This document shows, in pieces, positions 11,000-19,802 of a DNA stretch of 64,000 nt. Source of the DNA: Pinus tabuliformis. Lineage: Eukaryota; Streptophyta; Pinopsida; Pinales; Pinaceae. Each line of letters begins with the position of its first letter. The first letter of the stretch is position 1. Position numbers and translations under genes: made by a program. The stretch is from positions 120,699,977 through 120,763,976 of the forward strand of contig CM062815.1 of the NCBI GenBank assembly GCA_031772625.1, read 5' to 3'. A model generated the notes under the pieces. It saw only the letters and a program-made list of their open reading frames with translations. It did not search any database and was not told the DNA's origin.

Positions 11000-11429
11000 T
11001 GTTATGCTCTTGACCTGCGAGAAGATGCCATAATACCGAATATACGAAGAAAGACAACCCAGAAAACAAAACAAAATAAGAAATAACAACATGTATTTTA
11101 TTATTCAGAGATGAAAGCAATGTTCACTTGCCTCTTCGAGGGGGCAACCTTCAATAAAGCAGGGCTCGATTACAAAATAAGACACGACGCTCCTCAATGG
11201 GGAGTATCTATCATAGGATTCATACATGCAATACCATGGGTCAGTACCATGGTTCTCTTAATACCATCTATCTAATACCATGGCCCATTTGCAACTAACT
11301 GTGGTCCCTTCTTTAAATGTGGGTCAACCACTTACAATTATTAATATGGGCTTTATTGACTCTTTAACTAACTACAACTATGACTCGACCCTATTACATA
11401 AATAAGGGTGTTAGGGTTGGACCCTAACA
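11000..11429 (-). repeat. Gypsy-1 5' LTR (430 bp)
   Basis: Partner of 5219-5653 with the same TGTTATGCTC and CTAACA ends. A 6-base deletion (CTTTAT on the plus strand, near 11212) removes the TATA box that the 3' LTR still has, so the promoter copy is damaged. Confidence 0.93.
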
Positions 11430-11434
11430 TCATT
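11430..11434. repeat. Gypsy-1 target site duplication, right
   Basis: TCATT, paired with TGATT at 5214-5218. Confidence 0.7.
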
Positions 11435-11621
11435 CCCTTTGATTTGCGTGGATGGATATTAAATATTGGTCATTGTTCCATCCTTGCAATCATCATATGG
11501 ATGACTTTGATCCATTTTATGAAAATAGATGTGATTCCTTGCTTCTTCTTATTGCTAAGTTAGCCCTTCTTTCATATTGACGATTATAACAATGTTTATG
11601 CCCTTCATTTTTGCTAATGTT

Positions 11622-12040
11622 TCAGGGAAGAGGGGGATTTAATATTCGATGATCCACTTCTAGGATCTCGTGTTCTATAATGGTACCTCTATTTGTCAGG
11701 GAGACTATTTTTCATTCAAATTTCTATAAACATGATAAAAAACAATTTGTTCAAATCTCAATATTTGCAGTGCAATTCCTTGATGAATAGGGGGAAGAGC
11801 TTGATTTTTTGGTCCTCTAGCTCTCCGCACCTGATGAATCACTATCATAGAGTCTCTAAACACTGAGATTTTGGTAATTTTCCTTTCAATTGCTATTTTC
11901 AGGCCTTGCCATAGCGCTAGGAATTTAGCTTGTTTGTTGGATGTTATACCCAAGCCCCAAACATATTGATTCTTTGTTTGATCTTCGGGGCAAAAGATAA
12001 CCCCTCTGGCTCTAGCCACCAATATAATCTGCTAAATTAT
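11622..12040 (-). pseudogene. LINE RNase H tail fragment
   Basis: An RNase H domain of the type at the end of plant non-LTR (LINE) pol proteins. Seen are ITSNKQAKFLALWQGLKIAI, ISVFRDSMIVIHQVRRARG and, after a 1-base frameshift near 11702, SLTNRGTIIEHEILEVDHRI up to a stop at 11622-11624. Family members usually read NNQAEF and GDS where this copy has NKQAKF and RDS. The glutamate of the motif is therefore lysine and the GDS glycine is arginine, although the aspartate remains. The RT part that should lie to the right is absent: 5' truncation near 12040 is typical of LINE insertions. No poly(A) tail is obvious on the left. Confidence 0.7.
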
Positions 12041-13550
12041 TAACAACTAACATAAATTCTTATTAGATAAAAATCAAATTTAACACAAAGTTATTAAAAT
12101 TTCATGAATTTACAAATAATAAAACTATCAAAAATTTTGAAAAAAAATATCTTCCATTAAAGAAGATATTGTTTAAAGACAAACAATATGTATTAATGAA
12201 CAAAATCATAAATACTATTATTATAACTAATAACTAAAATTACAAATTAAATAATCTAAATTACTTTAGCATACATTTTTGTGAGAGAATTCAAATGAGA
12301 AAGACTATTATATTACAAGTTAATTTAAAATGTGACTTGCTTAAAAAAACGTTCCCATGTATCCATTTAGATTGACTCTTAGAGCCCCTTTTTGCAGGGG
12401 AATTCCATTTTGGTCCATCTTTTATGATAAACTTGACTTCTTGTACAAATGCACGAGGTCTATTAAGAGTTCAAAACTTTAGTTTTAAAAGGAATTTTAC
12501 TACCTAAATCCCCTTGATTTACCTGGTCTCTCATGTCGCGAGGAGAAAAAAGAGGAAATTAGTTGGTAAGAAATATTGAATAACAGGGAAACTAAGAAGT
12601 GATAGTAAGGTGTACAGAGTCAGTCTGGATGGAATCCCATAGACATCGCAACATTATTAGGTTGATCCCACAGACATTGTAGCATCAATTAAGTAGAAGG
12701 TCCAATCAACAAAGTAAACGAGTTGTCTACAGAGGAGGCAGAGGAATTTCCTGTAGGGTTAAAAGTGGTCAGAATTTGGCCAAAAAGTTTTCAAAATTTT
12801 TTGTAGAGAGAGTGTTTGAATTGTGTTTTTATGGTGGAAATGGATTCAGCACCAAACAAAACGTTAAGTACACCTAAAATTTTGAAGTTTAATAACTATA
12901 ACTTGGATTTACAGAAATCCTTGCGGGATTTTCTCTAAATATGACCAAAATTTCCATAACTTTCCAAGAAATTCCTCTAGCTAGTTAGACTACAGCCAAA
13001 GTAAATAACTGTGAATGTGAGAATATGGAATCTTTTTCTAATTGGTATTTATATCTTCCAGAATTGGAAAAAAAATCATGCTTGTTCGTACTATTTCGAA
13101 ATATTTCCAATATTAACCATCAAATTAAATCAATATGTCAGTATTCTATTTTGTAAACCAATTAGGTATAATAAGTGACAAACAATGATCCTTCATGGTT
13201 ACAATAAGTTGGAAGCAGTAACACTAAGTTGGTAGCAAATGTCATGATTGTTGTGGAATAATGGCATTTTTTTTCATTGACTAATAGTCATTTCATAAGG
13301 TCCAAAAAGTACAAAAGTCGATCTTTGCGTTACTGCGAATTAATAGTAACAACAAGGGGCTTATCTCTGTTTGTGGCTCAATACCAGAATGATTAGAAAT
13401 TGGGTATCTGCTAATGGCATATTGTCACGAGATGAAAATCCATCATTAGATGGAAATTTTAGAGCTATGGTTGAAATTTGATGTCACAGTGGCCCTTGAG
13501 CACAAAATTGTGAAAAAATCTGTTATAGTTTGGACTTTCCAAGTGGATTC
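12041..13550. other. AT-rich segment without recognisable genes
   Basis: I see no coding frame, RNA gene or repeat family here. A short local repeat (CCCATAGACATCGCAACATTATTAGG and CCCACAGACATTGTAGCATCAATTA) lies at 12635-12692. Confidence 0.5.
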
Positions 13551-13555
13551 CCACC
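13551..13555. repeat. Gypsy-2 target site duplication, left
   Basis: CCACC, identical to 28402-28406 on the other side of the element. Confidence 0.92.
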
Positions 13556-15204
13556 TGTTATCACCCCAAGAAACTCTCCTAGGTTGTATCTCAGAGATGC
13601 TCGGGAACATTACAAATTCAACAAAATGTTGGAAATGGATGAATGGAAGGAATGATGCTTGTTCAAGCCAGATAACCACTTCTACTATGCTTAACTCCAG
13701 ACATGGGTGGACACCCCCAAACTATAAGGCTTTAGACCACCAATTACTCACAGTTTGAGGATTACGTGTACATGGAGAATACTAACCACACCAGCAGATG
13801 TACAAGACCATGTGATGGCTAGCTGCAACCAGTAAATAGGTCTGCAGATCTATTTCCTAATGCACAGACAGGATGACAGCTCTCTGGCACTAAGTAAATA
13901 GAAACCTGCATAACACATTCAATGATACATACTAGACTTCAACACAGAGGTGGGATGACAGCTCCTCTAATGCTAAATATCAAGAGCACATGAACAAATG
14001 CATAATAGGCACAGCCTAGAACAGAGTAGAAATGGAAAGTGAGCAATTAACAGCAAAAGAAGCTTGTATTAGCTGAAAATGAAGACCAGACGCTACAAGT
14101 ATCAAAGTAGTTACAGTCTCCAGAAGTTGAACCTTACATCAAAACAACAACCATCAACCCTGATTACATCTTTGTTCTGGGTATATATAGAGTTTCTTTA
14201 CAAAAATTCTCTGCTATTCTATGCGTGGAGGGGTCATAATGGACCACCAACCGTTTTAACTGCCTGATGGTGTATTTAGTACAATCTGCCTGCTTCACTC
14301 TGTGAATCTGATCTTTTCTGATACTCTGTCATCATCCTCGAGCAGGTGGAGTATAGCATGGATAAAATTTCATAACTGATAAATGTATTTAACTGCTCGA
14401 GGCTAGTCCTTTCTTTCTCAGCCATCCTTCCTGTTAAATGCATTCGTTGGGGAGTAATTGTGCCGAGTACTGCACACTGGCCACCTTCGTACTTTGGGAG
14501 TGTGGGATAGGCTATGGGCGAGAGGACTACATGGTGAATCCATGAACAGGATGGGAGCAGATATCGGCCATTAGATCAAGTGTATGAACAACGGAGATCT
14601 CTTGGTAGGAGGTATCGGGCGGAAGTGGGAGTGGGTGGTCGTGAGCCATTGGATCTGGAAGCGGCGGATTAGACGATCATCGAGCGGAAAAGAAGTGCAG
14701 ATGTAACTGGCGGGGACAGGCGATAAGCGGTATTCCCTGCATCGCTATCGCGATCGGGCGGTAATTATACCATGGCGTGCGATACCTATCATTGAGCAAT
14801 GCATGGCAGATGGGACAAGGCAGAAACCACCTTTATCGCGAGTTAAAGAGTGGTCAGCTTATGATCATGGGAGAAATGGATATCGTTGGATCCGGGTGAT
14901 AGGTGATCGGGTGGTGGGAACTAGTTTGCACGGACTTTGATTGATGTGATGGGAAAGGGATTGTGTAAAGCCCACGGTCATGTGATCGCGGTTACAAGAT
15001 GGCTAAACTTAGTGCTCGGGGGCCGAAAGAACATGGACTTATACAGAGTTTTAGAAGTAAAAAGGAGGTAGCAGGGTTTATGAGAGTGCGAATGAAGTGA
15101 AGGAGTAGGAGAAGAACGATTGGTGCACATCCTTTTTGAGCATAAACAACCCGATCAGGCTTGTATTTGGTCCTCAAATGCTGAAGTACATAGCAGAGCT
15201 AACA
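13556..15204 (-). repeat. Gypsy-2 3' LTR (1649 bp)
   Basis: It runs from TGTTATCACCCC to GCTAACA and matches 26745-28401, with substantial divergence (densest at 14560-14830). A TATATATA box suited to minus-strand transcription is at 14182-14189. The open frames inside it (for example 13450-13758 and 14992-15177) recur in the partner LTR and are not genes. Confidence 0.93.
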
Positions 15205-15377
15205 CTGGCTCCTTCTGGGGATGAGATCCTCCCTGTGAGGTCTCAAGAACTGCAGACCAATGCCTTCATGCAAAACAAGCTTAAAAACATTGCCTAGTAC
15301 CATTGGGCATGGAGTCTAACTGATCCTACACTAAAACTGATAAAACAAAATATTTACAACTTTAAGGCCAAAAGTCC
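15205..15377 (-). other. Gypsy-2 3' untranslated segment
   Basis: Between the integrase stop and the 3' LTR. A purine-rich stretch (AGAAGGAGCCAG on the minus strand, 15205-15216) adjoins the LTR and may be the polypurine tract. Confidence 0.5.
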
Positions 15378-16628
15378 TTAAATCACATAAATTTTCAGAA
15401 AACACCCATTAACTGGGCCATCAAAAACTGCTTCTCCTTCCATGCTTTTCAGCATGAAGGTATTGTTCCCTTGGATTTGAGAAATGATAAAAGGCCCTGT
15501 CCAGAAAGCATCAAACTTCCCATGGTTGCCTTTCTTTTCCTTTAGTGCATCCCACTTCAAAACCAAGTCTCCAACTTGAAAATTATTTGTTTTTGTCCCT
15601 TTGTCAAAAGCTTCCTTGATCTTTTTCTGATGTACTACAGCCTTTTCAACCAGCTGTTCTCTGATTTGATGTACCTCTGCCAAATCAGTGATCCTTTTTG
15701 CCATGTCTTCTTCCTCATTACATTCATTTTGCAGGAACTTTGCCACAGGGAGAGTTAGCTGAATTGGGAATACAACTTCAGTGCCATATACCAGCCTGAA
15801 TGGAGAATTCCCTGTGGATTTCCTAATGGTCACTCTGTCAGCCCACAGTGCATACTTGAGCTTAGAATCCCAATTATTTTTGTTGTCTTCCAACAACTTT
15901 TTAATTATTCTTATCAAGCTTTTGTTGTAATATGAGGTGGAATGAACTAGCTTGATGCCCATTGAGTCACACATGTCCACCAATTCTTTTGCCCTGAAGG
16001 CTACTACATTGTTTGTGACTAATTTATGTGGACAACCAAATCTATTGAAGACATGCTCTGTTAAAAACTTGATGACCACATTATGATCAACCTTTCTGGT
16101 AGGGATTGCTTCAATCCACTTAGTGAAATAATTAGTGGCAACTAGTATCCACCTGTGTTGGCCACTGGAATGTGGATGGATTTCCCCGATGAAATCCAAG
16201 CCCCACTGCTGAAAAGGACCATGTGTATGTATTGGTTTCAAGGGCAGGGACTTCAATTGTTGTTTTCCTTCAAATCTCTGGCACCTGTCACAGGATTTAA
16301 CAAATGAAAACACATCAGAGAATAAGGTGGGCCAGTAGTACCCGGCTCTGAGAATCTTATGGGCAGTGGTTTTCCAATAGTGATGTCCTCCACACATGCT
16401 GGAATGAAACTGCTGCATAACTTTCATTGACTATTCTTTGTCCAGACACCTCAAAAGCACTCCAGATGGATCCCTCCAGTAGAGCAGATTTTCATGGATA
16501 CAATATTTTGCTGCCCTAAGTTTAACAGTTCTGACTTGACTTTGAGTAAGGCCTGAAGGGATTTCTAGCTTCAGCAAGAATTTAACTATTGCAGAATACC
16601 AATCACAAGAAGCTAGATTTTCTGCCAC
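15378..16628 (-). pseudogene. Gypsy-2 integrase, catalytic centre damaged
   Basis: The N-terminal zinc-binding HHCC module is read as GGHHYWKTTAHKILRAGYYWP then CDRCQRF, followed by the core WGLDFIGEIHPHSSG with the first aspartate. The second site reads LVTNNVVAF where the family has TDN, so the aspartate is asparagine. The third site, normally in a YYPQGNG..E segment, is missing: STSYY runs directly into NKSLIRIIKKLL, an in-frame loss of about ten residues including the catalytic glutamate. The C-terminal region is intact (FQVGDLVLKWDALKE, FDAFWTGPFIISQI). A stop near 16429 separates it from the upstream piece at 16431-16628. It cannot catalyse integration. Confidence 0.9.
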
Positions 16629-16631
16629 TGG

Positions 16632-17090
16632 CTACTTTCTCTTTGGTTCAGCTGCTTCCTCTTCTTCTGTTTGATCATTTTCTGAAATTGAGCCCATGAG
16701 GTTTATGTCCAATGTTTTGTAATTTTCTTCAGCTAACAATCTGGCAAGACCCTGACCTCTGACAAGTTTGGTGGGCTTTAGTTCTATATTAAATTCAATC
16801 AACTTTGCAATCCATTTAGCCCTTCTTCCATCAGCATCAGGTTGTGTTAAGACATATTTTATTGCAGTAGAGGGTACATATGCAATTATCTTGGAATGCA
16901 GAATGTAAACTCTGAAAGCTTTCAAAGATTTTATAAGAGCATATGCTTGTTTCTCAATAATATCATACCTCAGCTCAGCATCCCTTAATGTTCTGCTGAA
17001 AAATGCCACTAGATTTTCTGCACCTTCTTCATCTGCCTGCAATAAAACTGCTGCAATGGTGTCTTCAGAGGCAAATGAAATATATGGAAT
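16632..17090 (-). pseudogene. Gypsy-2 second (gypsy-type) RNase H, degenerate
   Basis: This lies directly after RT, where gypsy elements keep their own RNase H. The fold is recognisable (TIAAVLLQADEEGAEN, LRYDIIEKQAYALIKSL, RRAKWIAKLIEFNIELK). However, the catalytic positions appear lost: FAS stands where DAS is usual, YVPSTAIKYV where YTDH is usual, and GQGLARLLAEE where NPADALSR is usual. Such decay to a connection-like domain is known for elements that acquired a second RNase H. A frameshift near 17045 joins it to the RT piece. Stop at 16632. Confidence 0.82.
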
Positions 17091-18200
17091 TCCTTTTTGT
17101 AATCTGGACTGATTAAAGTAGGAGCCTCCATAATATATTTTTTAATGGAATCAAAGGTCTTTCTGGCTGCATCAGACCATTTGATTTCCGACCCCTTCTT
17201 CAACACGGAGGTAATATGTTTCACTAGTTCTGCAAAATTTGGTACAAACCTCCTCAAAAAATTAATATTGCCCAGAAAGGACTGAATGTCCTTCCTTGAT
17301 CTCGAGACAAACAGGGTTTGTATTGCTTTTACTCTTTCTGGGTCAATTCGGACACATGCAGCAGAAACAACATGTCCTAACAACTTGCCCTCTTCCAAAG
17401 CAAACTATGATTTTAGGATTGACTGAAATCCCAAACCTTCTGCACTTTAGAAACACTTTCCTCAAATGCTGCAAATGGTCTTGATGGCTGCTGGAGTATA
17501 CTGTTATGTCATCAAGGTAGATAAGGACAAATTTATCCTTCTCTACCACAAATGCTATATCCATAGCTCTCTGAAAAGTGGCTCCAACATTCATCAATCC
17601 AAAAGGCATCTTGGAATACATAATAGTGCCCCAAGGAGTGGTGAATGCAATCTTCTCCTAATCATTTGGATGCATAGAAACCTGATTAAACCCTGAAAAT
17701 CCATCCAAGAAAGACATCACTTTGGCTCATGAGACTTTTTGTAGCAGGTGCTCCATCTTGGGTAAGGGATAATTGTCTTTCTTAGAGCATTTGTTTAAGT
17801 TTCTGAAATCAACACAGGGTCTGATTTCTCCAGTTTTCTTCCTTACTACCACTAAGTTGGCTACCCATTTGGAATATCTAAGAGGGACTATGATTTTGGT
17901 ACCTAGCAACTTTTTAATTTCTTTTTCAATCAGAGGAAGGAGCAAAGGATGTATTGGTCTCAGCTTCTGTTTGAAAGGTATGATGTCTTTCTCTAGAGGG
18001 ATTTTATGCTGGATGATCTTCTTATCATATGTTTTCAGGTCACTATATTCCCAGGCAAAGACATCAGCAAATTTCTTTATTAAATTGCAGTATTCCGAAC
18101 ATTGATCAGCAGACAGATATGTGGATAGATTTATGTATCTTGGCTGACCTGAACTCCCTATATCATAATTACAGACTACATATTGATCTTCTTTTTGGGC
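17091..18200 (-). pseudogene. Gypsy-2 reverse transcriptase
   Basis: RT begins within the long open frame ending at 17727 (PFKQKLRPIHPLLLPLIEKE, SKWVANLVVVRKKTGEIRPC, VDFRNLNKCSKKDNYPLPKM). It continues through stops (SFLDGFSGFNQVSMHPND, then stop) into 17343-17621 with MPFGLMNVGATFQRAMD and the catalytic YLDD at about 17508-17519. The thumb and connection are at 17009-17398 (LLGHVVSAACVRIDPERVK, IQSFLGNINFLRRFVPNF). Frameshifts lie near 17400 and 17720. The active-site aspartates are kept but the gene is broken. Confidence 0.9.
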
Positions 18201-18494
18201 AGCCTTGTAAGGCACATCATTTTGGTCAAACAGTCTTTCTAGAGGAATTAAACCCTTAGGTATATAATTGCTGGGAAGTTGGACAATACTATCTTTGCCA
18301 ATTTTGTCTCTAAGCTGGGATTGAGGGCTTTCTTCCAAAGCTTCATTTTCTTGGTCAATTTTCATTTCAAAGAATTCACCAATGACTTGCAAGAACCTAT
18401 TCAATTCATCATCATCATCAAAAACTTTCCAATGGTGGACATTATCAGGCAAGGATGGCCTATACTTCATTTGGACTTCATAAACTAGTCTGGG

Positions 18495-18884
18495 AGGCAT
18501 GGGAGGAATAAACATGCTAGCAGACACAGCAAGGGAATCAACAAGCTGATTTTTGGCTCTAGGGATATATGAAATACAGAAATCATCAAAAGAATCTTTG
18601 AGTCTCCATACCTCATCTCTGTACGCTTTTAGCCTTGGGTGCTTTGCTTGAAATGTTCTGTTTACTTGCTGAATGATCAGATCAGCATCTCCGAACACCT
18701 TTATGTTCTTGATTCCTCTGTCCTTAGCTGCATTAAGGCCCAATAGCAGAGCCTCATACTCTACTATATTGTTTGTGACTTGAAAAGCTAGCTTAAAAGA
18801 CAGATGGGTGCTTTCTTGCTCTGGAGATACCAGCACCACCCCTGCTCTTGCAGTCTCCCTGGAACATGCTCCATCAAAGAACAT
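18495..18884 (-). pseudogene. Gypsy-2 archaeal-type RNase H located upstream of RT
   Basis: The first ~130 residues of a 385-residue open frame (17727-18884) form an RNase H: FFDGACSRETARAGVVLVSP, TNNIVEYEALLLGLNAAKD, IKVFGDADLIIQQVNRTF and YIPRAKNQLVDSLAVSA. Predicted catalytic residues D4, E42, D66 and D116, counted from the methionine at 18884, are all present. The same frame continues without a break through a ~110-residue linker into RT, so the order protease - aRNH - RT is direct, not an artefact of shuffling. In the Tat, Ogre and Retand elements I know, this domain follows the gypsy RNase H instead. The domain itself is intact, though the surrounding polyprotein is dead. Confidence 0.88.
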
Positions 18885-19101
18885 CTCCCAAACCTGACTT
18901 CCTTGCTCTTCCTCGGCCTGATTTGTTGGTTTCTTGAGCTACATTGAGGCCTTCTGGGATTCTTCTATTTGGAGGATACATGCTCCAAAATCAGTGTCCA
19001 CAGCATATATAGGATGATTAGCAGGATTCTTCTCATCACTTATGATGTATGCCAATTGTGCTTCTCTGTACGATCTCCTGCTTTCTCCTCCAAAAACTGG
19101 G
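18885..19101 (-). pseudogene. Gypsy-2 pol linker left of the Copia-B insertion
   Basis: This is the continuation of pol after the protease: TIPVFGGESRRSYREAQLAY and NPIYAVDTDF-like sequence. It is cut by Copia-B after the threonine codon; the upstream part resumes at 24435 on the other side. A stop near 18938 separates it from the RNase H frame. Confidence 0.8.
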
Positions 19102-19106
19102 ATAGT
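19102..19106. repeat. Copia-B target site duplication, left
   Basis: ATAGT here and ACAGT at 24430-24434: a 5 bp duplication with one difference, inside Gypsy-2 pol. Confidence 0.82.
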
Positions 19107-19727
19107 TGTTGTGTGTGGAGCATGATTGTTCAGAGGTCTTTGTTTCAGCCGGATGTATACCCCAGGAAGTTTGTACACCCCTCCACGCGGGGGGGACTTG
19201 TCCCCCCCGTGGGGGTCCGGGGGGCCGATCCCCCCCGGCTAGGGGGTCCGGGGGCCAGCGGTCCCCTGGCGGGGGCTCGGGGGCAGTGCCCCCGAAGCTA
19301 GAAACAAATGTAAAATTGCCTTGTAAAAGTATAGTAATTTCTAGTCAATCTGGGCCATTCATTAGGCAGATGATCTGACAGTAGAACTTATGTTTAGTTT
19401 AGGGTTTTTTGCCCTAGAAGGCAACCCCCTCTCTTTGTATGAGGGCATTGTATTTGAGGCTGAGAGATAGATGTGTATTCTGTGAGCGAGAAACAGAGAG
19501 GTGAGACTGTGAGAGAAAATAGAGGATATTATAGCGGATTTGCTGTAGGTTGTGTCTCTTCATTTTGCTGGATAATAGAAAGGAAGGACTGGCTGTTTGG
19601 GGTGGACGTAGCCCAAACTGGGTGAACCACGTATATCTGTGTCTCTCTTGTTTTGTGCGTTTTCTGTGTTTATATTTCTGCAATATTTTTTGTGTTCCAT
19701 TGCTCCGTAATATATAATTTTCTAACA
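19107..19727 (+). repeat. Copia-B 5' LTR (621 bp)
   Basis: It starts TGTTGTGTGTGGAGCATG and ends TTTTCTAACA, with partner 23799-24429. The first 190 bases include a long GC-rich block; the rest is ordinary AT-rich LTR sequence. Confidence 0.95.
19181..19297. repeat. GC-rich palindromic block in Copia-B 5' LTR
   Basis: About 117 bases of G and C runs (up to 7 in a row) arranged as short inverted repeats, for example GGGGGCAGTGCCCCC and GGGGACTTGTCCCC-like units, with GGGGTCCGGGGG recurring. They could form hairpins or G-quadruplexes. Open frames across it are composition artefacts. Confidence 0.9.
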
Positions 19728-19729
19728 AC

Positions 19730-19742
19730 TGGTATCAGAGCC
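19730..19742 (+). other. Copia-B primer binding site (tRNA-iMet)
   Basis: TGGTATCAGAGCC lies two bases after the 5' LTR, the standard initiator methionine tRNA site. Confidence 0.95.
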
Positions 19743-19802
19743 GAAGGTCTATTTGGCTGATAAACTCACAGGAAAGAAGGGTTCCTGGTTCGAGTGGGAG
19801 CA

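Larger units (their letters stand above)
5219..11429 (-). mobile_element. Gypsy-1: degenerate Ty3/gypsy chromovirus (6.2 kb)
   Basis: A complete but dead LTR retrotransposon reads right to left. In order it has the 5' LTR 11000-11429, a tRNA-iMet PBS (10986-10997), a leader, gag with zinc knuckle, aspartic protease, RT (FFDD), RNase H, integrase, chromodomain, a polypurine tract (5654-5666) and the 3' LTR 5219-5653. RT-RH-INT order and the chromodomain after integrase place it with plant chromoviruses (Tekay, Reina, CRM and relatives; I do not choose among them). The LTRs differ visibly, roughly 8% over the first 190 bases by eye. Every gene carries stops or frameshifts. Confidence 0.93.

Noticed and set aside
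13450-13758. Plus-strand gene next to the Gypsy-2 LTR (similar frame at 26744-26947)
   Set aside because: It lies mostly inside the LTR and is repeated in the partner LTR.
19106-19378. Glycine/proline-rich proteins across the LTR GC blocks (also 23779-24071 and 4153-4389)
   Set aside because: Open frames arise in several frames at once from G/C runs in LTR sequence; no domain and no conservation between copies beyond the DNA itself.
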